This document shows positions 16,143 to 25,312 of a DNA stretch of 64,000 bases, one piece after another. The notes beneath the pieces were generated by a model. The model searched no databases. It saw only the letters and a list, made by a program, of their open reading frames with translations, and was not told the DNA's origin. This stretch comes from Paracoccaceae bacterium (GTDB taxonomy: Bacteria; Pseudomonadota; Alphaproteobacteria; Rhodobacterales; Rhodobacteraceae): positions 310,001 to 374,000 of the forward strand of contig JACVZW010000030.1 in the NCBI GenBank assembly GCA_014654775.1. Reading direction: 5' to 3'. A program made the position numbers and the translations under genes. Within the stretch, counting starts at the first letter, position 1. Every line of letters starts with the position of its first letter.

Positions 16143-17015
16143 TTACGATCGTTCGAAGGGCAAGGTCGCACCTGCCCGTTCCCGGCCCTGCCACATCGAC
16201 ACATCCTCCTCCGGCACCTCATGGGTCCAGACCTCGAACCCGGTCAGGAGATGCGCACCGAACGTCTGGGTCAGCGGAACATCTGTTGCGTCTCGTCCAC
16301 GCGCGACCAGCACCCGCCCCTTCCGGGGGGCGTTGTTGCGCGGATCAAAAACCCACCAGCGGGACTCGAGATAGACTTCCATCCAGGCGGCGAAATCCCC
16401 CGGCGGATAGGGCTCGGCCTCGCCGATATCGCTCAGATATCCGGTGCAATAGCGCGCCGGAATGTTCATGCAGCGGCAGAAGGCGATGGCGAGATGGGCA
16501 AAATCCCGACAGACGCCCTTCCCATCGACCAAAGCTTGGGATGCGCTGCGCGTGGAACTGGCCTGATCATAGCCAAAGCTCAGGCTGCGCCAGACGTGAT
16601 CGCAGATATCCTGCACGCGCGACCAGTCTGCAGGCCCCGCCCCGAACAGCCGCCACGCCGTTTCCGACAGGACATCCGTGTCGCAGTACCGGCTGCCCAG
16701 CAGGTAGACCAGCGTGTCCGGGGGAAGATCCGACACATCCATCTGACGCGCGGTGGGCGCGACCGGATCATCCCTGCCGTCATCACGAAAGACCCCGTCC
16801 GTGGACAGGGTGAAGGTCCCCGCAGGCGCAACCATGCGTGTGCACCAATTGCCGAAACCGTCACGATATCCCGTCATCTCGACTGCAGGGCTCGCGACCA
16901 GATCATCGGCGACGACAAGCCCGCCATAGCGGCTGTGATGGACGTTCAGCATCGCGATCAGCGGGGTCGGCTGCGCGGTCAGGATTTCCAGTCGGCATCC
17001 AACACGGATCAGCAT
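16143..17015 (-). CDS. Transglutaminase-like protein (possibly catalytically altered)
   Basis: A 290-residue protein. The N-terminal region (about 1-100) resembles the bacterial transglutaminase N-domain, and the cysteine-protease-like core covers about 130-235. The nucleophile region GKGVCRDFAHL (Cys169) and the acidic residue in WWVFDPRNN (Asp224) are present. The position that usually carries the catalytic His (DFHAW in relatives I know) reads DFAAW here (Ala209). It may therefore be a non-enzymatic or altered member. These proteins hydrolyse or crosslink peptides. The gene lies between the Cys-rich repeat protein gene (gap 40 bp) and a small hypothetical (gap 12 bp) on the same strand. 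Confidence 0.8.
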   Translation of the reverse strand: MLIRVGCRLEILTAQPTPLIAMLNVHHSRYGGLVVADDLVASPAVEMTGYRDGFGNWCTRMVAPAGTFTLSTDGVFRDDGRDDPVAPTARQMDVSDLPPDTLVYLLGSRYCDTDVLSETAWRLFGAGPADWSRVQDICDHVWRSLSFGYDQASSTRSASQALVDGKGVCRDFAHLAIAFCRCMNIPARYCTGYLSDIGEAEPYPPGDFAAWMEVYLESRWWVFDPRNNAPRKGRVLVARGRDATDVPLTQTFGAHLLTGFEVWTHEVPEEDVSMWQGRERAGATLPFERS

Positions 17016-17055
17016 CGCGTGGCCCCCCTCTTACCCAGCGGTTTGCCCTCGGCGT

Positions 17056-17742
17056 TCAACGACTCAGGGCGCATGTGCCATTCCCCGTCAGCCGGAAGCC
17101 AGGATCGCAACGCCACCCGTTCCCCGACCGGTCAAGATGAGCGTGATCCGGCACGTCAATCGCTGCGCAGGCACCGTCCACCGCTGCAAAACCACGCTCG
17201 CACCGCCACCCGGTGAGCGACGATGCATCATCCAGAAAGGCCCGCGCGGGCAGGATGATCGGTGCGCAGGCGTTGCCGCTCGCGATGAAGCCACGGTCAC
17301 AGAGCCACGCCGGACCGAACTCCCTGTTCGAGGCATAGGCATGTTCGGGGATCGGGACACCCCTGCAGGAGGTCCGGTCAACCTCGCGAAAGCCATAGCC
17401 GCATCGCCAGCCGCTGCCCGTCCTGCGCCCGGTCGGAAAGGCGTTCTCGGGCAGACCGATCGGATGGCAGAGGCCGTCCCTTTCGCGATACCCGATCTCG
17501 CAATCCCAGCCGGGGCCATAGTCCCGATTGCTTGCATGATCAGGCGGCGCGCCGAGACCGTCCTGCCCGACCACCGGCCCGGCGATCAGAAGCAGCAGCA
17601 GCGACATCCCCCAGACCCGCGTCCGCAGGTGGGCCGCGCCCGTCGCGGCTCCGGGGCGCAGGCGCGGACCGCTCCGCACCCCTGGGCCTGCCAGGGGGGC
17701 ACCTGTCACCACCGTGGGGCAGGGGGCGATCACCCGTCTCAT
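17056..17742 (-). CDS. Secreted or membrane-anchored Cys-rich repeat protein
   Basis: A 228-residue protein with about five tandem repeats of roughly 31-34 residues from about residue 75 onward. Each follows GWxCxxGFxxxxxxCxxIxLPxxA, so every unit has two cysteines that could pair. A hydrophobic segment, MSLLLLLIAGPVVG, begins at residue 46 and looks like a signal or anchor. The true start may be that Met (17607) rather than the ATG at 17742. The upstream ATG overlaps the previous stop (ATGA) and has an AGGTG Shine-Dalgarno, which favours coupling. Repeat modules of this kind occur in exported bacterial proteins. Their ligand is unknown to me. Confidence 0.7.
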   Translation of the reverse strand: MRRVIAPCPTVVTGAPLAGPGVRSGPRLRPGAATGAAHLRTRVWGMSLLLLLIAGPVVGQDGLGAPPDHASNRDYGPGWDCEIGYRERDGLCHPIGLPENAFPTGRRTGSGWRCGYGFREVDRTSCRGVPIPEHAYASNREFGPAWLCDRGFIASGNACAPIILPARAFLDDASSLTGWRCERGFAAVDGACAAIDVPDHAHLDRSGNGWRCDPGFRLTGNGTCALSR

Positions 17743-18161
17743 CGCGGCACCTGCCGTTCCAGCGACGCTGCCGCCTCGGCGAACTCCCGTTCCGTGTAAT
17801 CCCCAGCAAAGACACCGTCGACGACGACGGTCCAGATGCCGTTGCGAAAGGTCGTCCGGACGCGACCCTCCGGCAAAAGCGGGACGGCCCCCTCCCCTGC
17901 CGCACGCAGCGGCGGCGCAACCTGCCCCCGTACCTCCTCGACAGAGGACGACGCGGCCAAGACCGCAGGGGCGGCTTCCGTGTCGTCAGGCCTGCGGCGT
18001 TCCATGTCCAGCGGCGCAGCGACGGCCTTTGCAAGATGCTCCAGAAGCCGGGGTTCCGTGCGGGACATGTAGGCGATCAGGGATTGCAGGATGCGTTCCT
18101 GCGCCAGAACACGCCGCTCAAGATCGGTGCCGTCCGCTTCGGTGCTGATCCCGGCTGTCAT
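17739..18161 (-). CDS. Conserved hypothetical protein
   Basis: A 140-residue soluble protein. The N-terminal helical region (DLERRVLAQERILQSLIAYM) could form a coiled coil. The C-terminal half contains a compact strand-rich segment, RTTFRNGIWTVVVDGVFAGDYTER. I do not recognise the family. It is the first gene of a minus-strand run (this gene, the Cys-rich repeat protein, the transglutaminase-like protein and a small hypothetical) with overlapping or close junctions. A perfect CTGAC-N4-GTCAG dyad lies about 141 bp upstream. Confidence 0.6.
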   Translation of the reverse strand: MTAGISTEADGTDLERRVLAQERILQSLIAYMSRTEPRLLEHLAKAVAAPLDMERRRPDDTEAAPAVLAASSSVEEVRGQVAPPLRAAGEGAVPLLPEGRVRTTFRNGIWTVVVDGVFAGDYTEREFAEAAASLERQVPR

Positions 18162-18294
18162 GGCATTCCCCTTGGTCCCGTCGGCGCTCCCCAGCGAAGC
18201 CCATCACGACCGCAGCCTGCCACGCGCGGGTGGTTGAGGATCGAGTCATTCTCTGCCGGACGACCTGCATGCTACCGGTCCCTACGCGGGCCGC

Positions 18295-18310
18295 GCTGAC
18301 CGGTGTCAGC
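18295..18310. promoter_or_regulatory. Crp/Fnr-type dyad, GCTGAC-N4-GTCAGC
   Basis: GCTGAC-CGGT-GTCAGC is a perfect palindrome, including the spacer (which is nearly self-complementary). It lies in the 315-bp gap between the operon starting at 18161 and the DUF481 remnant at 18477. Either direction could be served. Confidence 0.45.
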
Positions 18311-18476
18311 TTTTCGCTGGTTTTTCGCCGTCAGCCCGGTTGGGCACGGCACACCGGGACAGTCCCGTTCACCATCAACCCCAAAGCTGATCCACGGCAG
18401 GGCGGCGCCCCCCGCATCCGGTATGGTGACAGCGCGCGTCCATGAGGGGCGTTCAAGCGGATTGAAAGGCATTCCC

Positions 18477-18796
18477 ATGACACGCAATTTCCTGCTGGCA
18501 GCCACGGCTACGGCAACTTTGGCACTCGGTGCAGGGGCAAGCCATTCCCAGACAGCGAGATGGGCTAAATCGCGTCATCCCAGTTTTGCTGCCGGCTCAG
18601 CGACACGGTCTTCGTGACGAATGATACCGACCCGCTCGACTCCCATACCGCAACCCGGGTCAACAACGACCTCGGGCTCAACGTGAAAATGTCGGAAATC
18701 TTCGCCACCCGGATCAGCTATCTGACCGAATACAACGACTCCCGCGCGGTCAGGACGGAGAACAAACTGGGTGTCTCGCTCGTCTATTCCTTCTGA
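18477..18796 (+). pseudogene. DUF481 (YdiY-like) outer-membrane protein, internally deleted and frameshifted
   Basis: The ATG at 18477 encodes a complete signal peptide (MTRNFLLAATATATLALGAG) that soon runs into unrelated sequence. In another frame, from about 18569 to 18796, the sequence gives SDTVFVTNDTDPLDSHTATR, then ATRISYLTEYNDS and a C-terminal GVSLVYSF. This is the last strands and terminal Phe of a DUF481 beta-barrel. Most of the barrel, roughly 200 residues in intact relatives, is missing. The two ends have been joined out of frame by a deletion. Confidence 0.75.
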
Positions 18797-18887
18797 CGCG
18801 CAACGCCCGGGGCGTGGACGGGACGGGGGAAATCCATCCCGTCCTTCTTCTGTCACCCCCTGCCCTTCTGCCACAGATCAAGACAGA

Positions 18888-18926
18888 CAGAAGGCCCGTC
18901 CCCGGAATGGGTGGACGGGCCTTCTG
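18888..18926. terminator. Strong hairpin, probable terminator
   Basis: A perfect 14-bp stem (CAGAAGGCCCGTCC and its complement) with an 11-base loop lies between the DUF481 remnant and the convergent DUF3309 gene. There is no clear T-run on either side. Confidence 0.55.
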
Positions 18927-19000
18927 CATGACCGGCAGGGTGACGCGCGGATCATCGGCAGGGCCGCACCCGACCCGAGGGCCGGGGCAGGCCCCACTCG

Positions 19001-19165
19001 CTACAGCCGCCCTGTGATCACAAGGACCAGAAGGATCACGATAAGCACCCCGATCACCCCGATCCCGCCATGGCCATAACCATAACCATAGCCGCCGAAG
19101 CGGCCGCTGAACCCGCCAAGCAGGAAGATGATGAGGAGGATGAGAAGGATGGTGCCAAGCGACAT
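19001..19165 (-). CDS. DUF3309 small membrane protein
   Basis: A 54-residue protein beginning MSLGTILLILLIIFLLGGFS, with a Gly/Tyr-rich hinge (GGYGYGYGHGG) and a second hydrophobic helix. This is the DUF3309 pattern. Its function is unknown. GGAGAAAA lies upstream of the ATG. It belongs to a run of three tiny stress-type genes with the 48-residue membrane protein and CsbD. Confidence 0.8.
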   Translation of the reverse strand: MSLGTILLILLIIFLLGGFSGRFGGYGYGYGHGGIGVIGVLIVILLVLVITGRL

Positions 19166-19275
19166 GGTGTTTTCTCCGAAAGCTGTGCGGTTGGGGGCCT
19201 TGGGTCACCGGCGGCGGGGACGACCCAGCGCGCCACCGTCTGAAGGGTCCGTTGCGGGCAATGTGTCTGGTGCGG

Positions 19276-19422
19276 TTATTTCTCTTCCATCGTGATGCCA
19301 TCCTCATCGATCTGGATCTCGATCCCGCTGCGCGCGCGGGTCTCCTCGTAGTAGAGATAGCCGAGGACAGCGATCCCGACGAAAAGCACGGCAACCAACA
19401 GGGCAAGCGCGTTGCGGGTCAT
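19276..19422 (-). CDS. Small single-pass membrane protein
   Basis: A 48-residue protein. One N-terminal transmembrane helix (ALALLVAVLFVGIAVLGYLYY) is followed by a charged tail ending IQIDEDGITMEEK. I do not recognise a named family, although similar short proteins occur in relatives. It sits between DUF3309 and CsbD on the same strand. Confidence 0.6.
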   Translation of the reverse strand: MTRNALALLVAVLFVGIAVLGYLYYEETRARSGIEIQIDEDGITMEEK

Positions 19423-19488
19423 GACGGCCACCGCATCGCCCTGATCGCATCGACAGGGTGCAGGGCCCCTGTCCGGCCTCGCCGCAGG

Positions 19489-19662
19489 TCAGTCACGGCG
19501 CAGGGCGTCCTTGACGCCGCCGATGGCGTTCTGGACCTTGCCCTCGATCCGGTCGGCCTTGCCCTTCGCCTGCAGCTTTGCGTCGCCCAAGACCTTGCCT
19601 GCGGCTTCCTTGACCTTGCCCTTTGCCACCTTGGCAGAGCCGATCACCCGATCCTTGTCCAT
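19489..19662 (-). CDS. CsbD family stress protein
   Basis: A 57-residue highly charged helical protein with the CsbD repeats: GSAKVAKGKVKEAAGKVLGD, then QAKGKADRIEGKVQNAIGG. CsbD-like proteins are induced by general stress in many bacteria. Their molecular role is unclear. The ATG at 19662 was chosen because GGGAGG lies 9 bases upstream. An in-frame ATG at 19671 touches the Shine-Dalgarno directly. Confidence 0.88.
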   Translation of the reverse strand: MDKDRVIGSAKVAKGKVKEAAGKVLGDAKLQAKGKADRIEGKVQNAIGGVKDALRRD

Positions 19663-19769
19663 TCGAAGCATCCTCCCGGGGATGACTTATCCCTCTGCCA
19701 TCATAGGCTTGGCGCCCCAAGCCGCGCTGCTGTGGATCAGTGGCCCGGGCAGGGGCGGCCATCAGGCCA

Positions 19770-20753
19770 TCAGGCCATCTGCCCAGCCGTCACCCCGGCC
19801 GACCGTGTCGCGCTGGCATCTGCATCCGCCGACGGGACCGTCACCCTGTCCTCGACCCGCGTTCCCGCCCGGCCCTCCACGATCGCGCGCGCGTCCTGCA
19901 ACAGCCCGATCCCCGCCATCCTGCCGCCGCCCCCCACGAAACCGCAGGCGGCGGCCACCTTCGGCCCCATTGACCCGGCCGCAAACTCCATCCCGGCCAG
20001 CGCGGCGGGCGCGATGCTGCCGATCGCCGCCTCATCCGCGCCGCCCCAATCCCGGAACACCGCCGCCACATCCGTCAGCATCAGCAGCACATCCGCCTCC
20101 AGCCACTTGGCCAGCAGGGCAGCCGTGCGGTCCTTGTCGATCACCGCCTCCACCCCTTCCATACGGCCATCCTGCCGCCGCAGCACCGGGATGCCCCCGC
20201 CGCCCGCGCAGATCACGCAGACCCCGGCCTCCACCAGCAACCGAATGGAGGACAACCCGAGGATCGCCTTCGGCACGGGCGACGGCACGACCCGCCGCAA
20301 TCCCCCCGTCCCCTCATCCACCATCGACCACAGATGCGCGGCCCGGATCAGCGCCGCCTCTTCGGCCGAATAGACCGGGCCGATGGGCTTCGTCGGCTGA
20401 TCGAAGGCCGGGTCCAGCGGATCGACCTCCACCCGTGTCAGAAGGGTGGCGCAGTCGCTGCCCGGCGGTAGCGCATTCATCAGCTCTTGCTCGATCAGAT
20501 AGCCGATCATCCCCTCCGTCTCGGCCCCCAGCACATCCAGCGGCCACGGAGTCTCCGGCGCGAAACTCGCCGCCTGCAGCGCCATCAGCCCCACCTGCGG
20601 GCCATTGCCATGCGCCACGATGATCTGGTGATCGCGCGCAAGATCGGCCAACGCCGCCGCCGCGATCCGCAAATTGGTGTGCTGCGCTTCCGCCGACAGC
20701 GGCTCGCCACGTTTCAGCAGCGCATTCCCGCCAAGGGCCACCACGATCCGCAC
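19770..20753 (-). CDS. arcC: Carbamate kinase
   Basis: A 327-residue carbamate kinase that makes ATP from carbamoyl phosphate, the last step of the arginine deiminase pathway. Family motifs are VVALGGNALLKRGEP near the N-terminus, VAHGNGPQVGLMALQ, ICAGGGGIPV and VIDKDRTAALLA. The GTG start at 20753 lies one base after the arcB stop codon (TGA-G-GTG), so the genes are tightly coupled. Length is typical (about 310-320), with a small C-terminal extension. Confidence 0.93.
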   Translation of the reverse strand: MRIVVALGGNALLKRGEPLSAEAQHTNLRIAAAALADLARDHQIIVAHGNGPQVGLMALQAASFAPETPWPLDVLGAETEGMIGYLIEQELMNALPPGSDCATLLTRVEVDPLDPAFDQPTKPIGPVYSAEEAALIRAAHLWSMVDEGTGGLRRVVPSPVPKAILGLSSIRLLVEAGVCVICAGGGGIPVLRRQDGRMEGVEAVIDKDRTAALLAKWLEADVLLMLTDVAAVFRDWGGADEAAIGSIAPAALAGMEFAAGSMGPKVAAACGFVGGGGRMAGIGLLQDARAIVEGRAGTRVEDRVTVPSADADASATRSAGVTAGQMA

Positions 20754-20754
20754 C

Positions 20755-21756
20755 TCAAGGCCCCATCGTTGCGACAAGGATCGCCTTGATCGCATGCAGC
20801 CGGTTCTCGGCCTGATCAAACACGCGCGAGGCGGGGGATTCGAACACCTCCTCCGTCACCTCCATGCAGGGCAGCCCATAGGTTTGGAACACCGCCTCGC
20901 CCGTCTTGGTGTCGCGGTTGTGGAAGGCGGGCAGGCAATGCAGGAATTTCGTATGCGGATTGCCCGTCAGATCCATCACCTCCTGCGTGACGGTATAAGG
21001 CGCAAGCTGCGCGATCCGCTCGGCCCAGATCTCTTCGGGTTCGCCCATGGAAACCCAGACATCGGTATAGACGAAGTCACAGCCATCCAACGCCTCGGCC
21101 AGCTTTTCCGTCCGCGTGATCCGCGCGCCGCTGATCTCTGCCAGCCCATGACAGCGCGCCACCAGCGCCTCATCGGGCCAAAGCGCCTGTGGCCCACACA
21201 GCCGGATATCCATTCCCATCAGCGCCGCCCCCACCAGCAGCGACGATCCCATGTTCCCCCCGGTATCGCCCAAGAAGCAGAACACCGTGTCCGACAGATG
21301 CTTGTGCGTGAATTCCCGCATCGTCATCAGATCGGCCAGAACCTGCGTCGGGTGAAACTCCGCCGTCAGTCCGTTATAGACGGGCACCCCGGAATGGCGG
21401 GCCAGCAGCTCCGCCTCGGCCTGCCCCGCGCCGCGATACTCGATCGCATCATAGAACCGGCCCAGAACGCGGGCCGTGTCCTTCATCGACTCCTTGGTGC
21501 CGATATGGCTGCCGGTCGGACCGAGATAGGTGACATGCACCCCTTGATCGAAGGCCGCCACCTCAAAGGCGCTGCGGGTGCGGGTGCTGTCCTTCTCGAA
21601 GATCAGGGCGATCACCTTGCCGCGCAGCATCTGCTGTTCAGTCCCGGCGGCCTTCGCCTCTTTCAGGCTGGCCGCCAACCGAAGAAGGAACCGCAAATCC
21701 TCCCCGGTGAAATCAAGCAGCGTCAGGAAACTGCGCCCGGTCAGGTTCTGCGGCAT
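20755..21756 (-). CDS. arcB: Ornithine carbamoyltransferase, catabolic
   Basis: A 333-residue enzyme that converts citrulline and phosphate to ornithine and carbamoyl phosphate in the arginine deiminase pathway. Signatures are the carbamoyl-phosphate loop [17 protein letters not shown], and the ornithine-binding [10 protein letters not shown] near residue 270. Location between arcA and arcC, and a length at the upper end of the family, indicate the catabolic ArcB rather than the biosynthetic ArgF. Confidence 0.93.
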   Translation of the reverse strand: MPQNLTGRSFLTLLDFTGEDLRFLLRLAASLKEAKAAGTEQQMLRGKVIALIFEKDSTRTRSAFEVAAFDQGVHVTYLGPTGSHIGTKESMKDTARVLGRFYDAIEYRGAGQAEAELLARHSGVPVYNGLTAEFHPTQVLADLMTMREFTHKHLSDTVFCFLGDTGGNMGSSLLVGAALMGMDIRLCGPQALWPDEALVARCHGLAEISGARITRTEKLAEALDGCDFVYTDVWVSMGEPEEIWAERIAQLAPYTVTQEVMDLTGNPHTKFLHCLPAFHNRDTKTGEAVFQTYGLPCMEVTEEVFESPASRVFDQAENRLHAIKAILVATMGP

Positions 21757-21769
21757 CGCTTACGTCCTT

Positions 21770-22993
21770 TCAAAGGGGATCGCGGATCAGCGGGCAGGTC
21801 ATGCAATGCGATCCGCCCCGCCCCCGCCCCAGCTCAGCGCCGGAGATGGTGATCACCTCCACCCCGGCCTTGCGCAGCAGCGTGTTGGAATGGGTGTTGC
21901 GGGCGTAGCCCACCACCACGCCGGGACTGATGCACAGCAGGTTGTTCGCGTCATCCCATTGCTCGCGCTGGCTTTCATAGGCATCCCCGCCCGTCGGCAC
22001 CGTCCGCAGCGCCGCCAGCCCCACCGCCCGCGCCACCACATCAAGGAAGGGCATTTCTTCCGGCGTGACGGTCAGACTGCCCCGGTCATCAGGGCGGATG
22101 GAATAGGCCCTTATCGCATCCGTCACCTCGGCGAAGACCGTCACCAGATCGCGGTCGCAAAAGGTAAAGACCGTATCCAGATGCATCGACGCCCGTGCCC
22201 GTAGAAACTGGCAGGCGATCACCCGCTCTGCCGCCCCCGCCGCAAAGAGCGCCCGCGCCACCTGCCCCACCGCCTGCGGTGTCGTCCGCTCGCCCATCCC
22301 GATCAGCACCACACCATGCCCGATGGGCATCACATCGCCCCCTTCCAGAGTGGCCAGCCCATGGTCCCGCAACGGATCACCGAACCAGATCGGAAAACCC
22401 GCCCCGACGAAATCGGGATGAAAGCGGTAGATCGCCGCGACATTCAGCGTCTCCAGCCGCCGCGCGGGCCAGAACATCGGGTTCAGCGTCACCCCGCCAT
22501 AGATCCAGCATGAGGAGTCCCGCGTGAAGATCGTGTTGGGCATTGGCGGCAGCAGGAAGTCCTCGTCTCGCAGCATGGGCACGACAACCCCGCCTTCCGG
22601 GATCGGCAGTTCCGCCCGGCTCATTCCGCCGATAAGGATATGCGACAACGCTTTCGCCGCCATCTCCATCAGGCAGGCGTGCAGATCCTTCGACAGACCG
22701 ACGCCAACGCTGTCATCCGTGATCCGCTGGTCAAGCAGCCATTGCCGCGCCTCTGGAATGGCCAGCACCTCTTCCAGCATCTCGCGCAGCAGAACGACCT
22801 CCACCCCCCGCTCGCGCAGGATGTCGACAAAGGCCATGTGATCCACCCGCGCCTGCTTCACCCACAGCACATCGTCAAACAGCAGGCTCGCCGCATTGGC
22901 GGGCGTCAGCCGCGCCATCTCGGACCCCGGGCGATGCACCATCACCCGGCGCAGGACGCCCGCCTCGGAATGCACGCCATAGGCCGGGGTCAT
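21770..22993 (-). CDS. arcA: Arginine deiminase
   Basis: A 407-residue enzyme that hydrolyses arginine to citrulline and ammonia. Catalytic landmarks are [12 protein letters not shown] (about 174-185), [10 protein letters not shown], the active-site His in [10 protein letters not shown] and the nucleophilic Cys in the C-terminal [12 protein letters not shown]. The ATG overlaps the stop codon of the upstream YfcC-type transporter (ATGA, 22990-22993). The four-gene cluster therefore imports or exchanges a substrate and carries out the complete ATP-yielding pathway, which is useful under oxygen limitation. Confidence 0.95.
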   Translation of the reverse strand: MTPAYGVHSEAGVLRRVMVHRPGSEMARLTPANAASLLFDDVLWVKQARVDHMAFVDILRERGVEVVLLREMLEEVLAIPEARQWLLDQRITDDSVGVGLSKDLHACLMEMAAKALSHILIGGMSRAELPIPEGGVVVPMLRDEDFLLPPMPNTIFTRDSSCWIYGGVTLNPMFWPARRLETLNVAAIYRFHPDFVGAGFPIWFGDPLRDHGLATLEGGDVMPIGHGVVLIGMGERTTPQAVGQVARALFAAGAAERVIACQFLRARASMHLDTVFTFCDRDLVTVFAEVTDAIRAYSIRPDDRGSLTVTPEEMPFLDVVARAVGLAALRTVPTGGDAYESQREQWDDANNLLCISPGVVVGYARNTHSNTLLRKAGVEVITISGAELGRGRGGSHCMTCPLIRDPL

Positions 22994-24417
22994 GTTGCCC
23001 CCCCGAACCGCACGGCCAGCGCCAGCAGCGCCATCAGGATCACGGTCAGCGCCAGCAGAAGCGGCCAGACAAAGCGCAGCCAGCGGTCATAGGGCACCCG
23101 CCCGATGGCCAGCCCTCCCATCACCACGGCCGATGTCGGGGTGATCAGGTTCACCACCCCGCTCGCCGTGGCAAAGGCCGTCACCACCAACTCGCGCTTG
23201 ACCCCCGCGAAATCGGCCACCGGCGCAAGGATCGGCATCGACAGCACCGCAAGGCCGGACGTAGAGGGGACGAGGAACGACAGCCCGACATCGATCCACC
23301 AGACCACAAGGATGAAGGCCGTCTGCAGCAGCCCCGTCACGCCAAGCTCCGCGCTGTGCAGGACGGTGTCCGTGATCCGGCCCGCATCCATCACCACCAC
23401 GATCCCGCGCGCCAGCCCGATGATCAGCGCCACGCCCAGCAGGTCTCGGGCACCCGCGACAAAGCTTTCCACCAGCCTCGCCTCGCCCAGCCGGGCCACC
23501 AGACCGATCACGATGGCGGCGGCAAGAAACAGCGCGCTCATCTCGGCCATCCACCAGCCGCCCGTCGACACCCCCCAGATCATCACTGCGAAGGTCAGCG
23601 CGAACAGCACCAGCACACCCTTTTGCAATCCGCTGAACCCGCCCGCCACATCCCCGGCCTGCAGGAAATGTGCTTCGTTCGCAGCCTTGCGGTCAAAGAC
23701 CAGTGACCGCGACGGATCGGCCTTCACCCGCGCGGCATAGCGCATCACAAAGGCCACCGTCACAGACCAGCAAAGGGCAAGGATGATCAGCCGCAGGGGC
23801 ATGCCGTCCGCAAAGCTGATGCCTGCGGCATCCGACGCGATCACGGTGGAGAAGGCGTTGATGGTAGACCCAAGGACGCCCACCCCCGCCCCCAGCAGGA
23901 TGATCGCCACGCCCACCAGCGCGTCATAGCCCGCCGCAATCATCACCGGGATCAGGATCAGGTAAAAGGCCAGCGTCTCTTCCGCCATGCCATAGGTCGT
24001 CCCACCCAGCGCGAAAAGGGCCATCAGGAAGGGGATCATCCACCCCTCGCGCCCCTTGGCCCGGATCATCGCGCGCTTGATGCCCGCATCGATGGCCCCC
24101 GTCGCCGTCACCACCCCGATAAAGCCGCCGATCACCAGCACGAACAGCGCCACGTCGATGGCATTCGCGGCATAGGAGGCGGGATCGTAGAACCCCGCGA
24201 TTGGAGCCAACAGAATGTCGGCCAGCCCTTGCGGATTGGCCTCCGCCACCGCGTAGCTTCCCGCAACGGGCACATCCCGGCCCAGCGCCTCGGACGGCAC
24301 GCGGGCATATTGCCCCGCCGGAATGACCCAAGTCAGACCCGCAACGATCAGGATCAGCACGAAGAGGATGGTGAAGGCGGACGGAAAGCGGAAGCCCGCC
24401 TTTTCGGCATCTGGCAT
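22990..24417 (-). CDS. YfcC-family transporter, probable arginine/ornithine or amino-acid carrier
   Basis: A 475-residue polytopic membrane protein with about 11-12 hydrophobic segments. Family features are the N-terminal WVIPAGQY motif, [14 protein letters not shown], and the C-terminal [17 protein letters not shown] and [13 protein letters not shown]. It belongs to the YfcC/C4-dicarboxylate anaerobic carrier superfamily. Gene position at the head of the arginine deiminase operon suggests it supplies arginine or exchanges it for ornithine, in place of the usual ArcD. The ATG at 24417 was chosen over an upstream in-frame GTG (24432). Confidence 0.85.
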   Translation of the reverse strand: MPDAEKAGFRFPSAFTILFVLILIVAGLTWVIPAGQYARVPSEALGRDVPVAGSYAVAEANPQGLADILLAPIAGFYDPASYAANAIDVALFVLVIGGFIGVVTATGAIDAGIKRAMIRAKGREGWMIPFLMALFALGGTTYGMAEETLAFYLILIPVMIAAGYDALVGVAIILLGAGVGVLGSTINAFSTVIASDAAGISFADGMPLRLIILALCWSVTVAFVMRYAARVKADPSRSLVFDRKAANEAHFLQAGDVAGGFSGLQKGVLVLFALTFAVMIWGVSTGGWWMAEMSALFLAAAIVIGLVARLGEARLVESFVAGARDLLGVALIIGLARGIVVVMDAGRITDTVLHSAELGVTGLLQTAFILVVWWIDVGLSFLVPSTSGLAVLSMPILAPVADFAGVKRELVVTAFATASGVVNLITPTSAVVMGGLAIGRVPYDRWLRFVWPLLLALTVILMALLALAVRFGGAT

Positions 24418-24674
24418 TGGGCAGCCTCGCACATCATGACCTTGGGCAGATGCTGGGTCCGTTGCGGATCACCCGGATTGATACAGGTTAGCCCGAGGCG
24501 TCCCCCTCCCCCCACGCGGGCCGCATCGCGCCGCGCAGGTCGCAAAAGCTGCGGGCACTGATCTGCGGCAGCACGATCCGGCCCCCGGGGATGCAGACTG
24601 GATGTGATCACGGGACCCCCGTCCGCCATCGCGACGGCCCCGCAGCAGCACGCCCTAGATGAATCGAGTCCGCA

Positions 24675-24884
24675 ATGCCCTTCAGACCCCTTCTTCTTTC
24701 CCTGGTCCTGACCGGCGGCCTGTCCGGCTGCCTCGCCAATGACACCGAACGTGGCCTCGCCGGGGCCGCAGGCGGTGCCGTGATCGCCGGGGCCACAGGC
24801 GGAAGCCCTGTCACCGGGGCCGTGGTCGGCGGCGCGGCGGGGTATTTCTGCCGCGACCTGAACGTTCCGGGCTGCCAGAACTGA
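24675..24884 (+). CDS. Small glycine-zipper lipoprotein
   Basis: A 69-residue protein. The signal peptide ends in the lipobox LSGC (Cys at about 19). A Gly/Ala-rich zipper follows (GLAGAAGGAVIAGATGGSP, then GAVVGGAAGYF), with two further cysteines near the C-terminus. It is probably an outer-membrane-associated lipoprotein of unknown role. Confidence 0.75.
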   Translation: MPFRPLLLSLVLTGGLSGCLANDTERGLAGAAGGAVIAGATGGSPVTGAVVGGAAGYFCRDLNVPGCQN

Positions 24885-24909
24885 TCCCCGCTGCAAGAAG
24901 GATGACATC

Positions 24910-25305
24910 ATGACCGGCTATCTTTCCGACATCGAAACCCTGACGCTGGAAAACAGCGACTTCCGCCACGTCCTCTATACCGGGGTGCATCTGCAACTTG
25001 TCCTGATGACCCTGAAGGTCGGGCAGGAGATCGGCAGCGAAACCCATGCCAAGCATGACCAGTTCTTCCGCATCGAGGAAGGCAATGGCGAGATCACGAT
25101 CAACGGCATCACCCGCAAGATCAAAAGCGGCGACGCCATCATCGTGCCGGCCGGGGCCCGTCACAACCTGATGAACAAGGGCAGGATGCCGCTGCGCCTC
25201 TATACCCTCTACAGCCCGCCCAATCACCGTGACCAACTGGTGGAAAAGCGCAAGGCCGATGCCTATGCCTCGACCGAGGTCTTCGACGGTGCGATGACGG
25301 ATTAG
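24910..25305 (+). CDS. Cupin domain protein
   Basis: A 131-residue single-domain cupin. Motif 1 is GSETHAKHDQFFRIEEGNGE (about 40-59) with candidate metal ligands His44, His47 and Glu55 or Glu56. Motif 2 is GARHNLMNKG with a histidine. Related proteins are small metal-binding enzymes or sugar-isomerase-like proteins. The substrate is unknown. AGAAGGATG precedes the start. Confidence 0.8.
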   Translation: MTGYLSDIETLTLENSDFRHVLYTGVHLQLVLMTLKVGQEIGSETHAKHDQFFRIEEGNGEITINGITRKIKSGDAIIVPAGARHNLMNKGRMPLRLYTLYSPPNHRDQLVEKRKADAYASTEVFDGAMTD

Positions 25306-25312
25306 CCCTCGC

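Noticed and set aside
24418-24674. FNR box search upstream of the arginine deiminase operon
   Set aside because: TTGATACAGGTTAG near 24477 has only one good half-site and lacks the second ATCAA arm.
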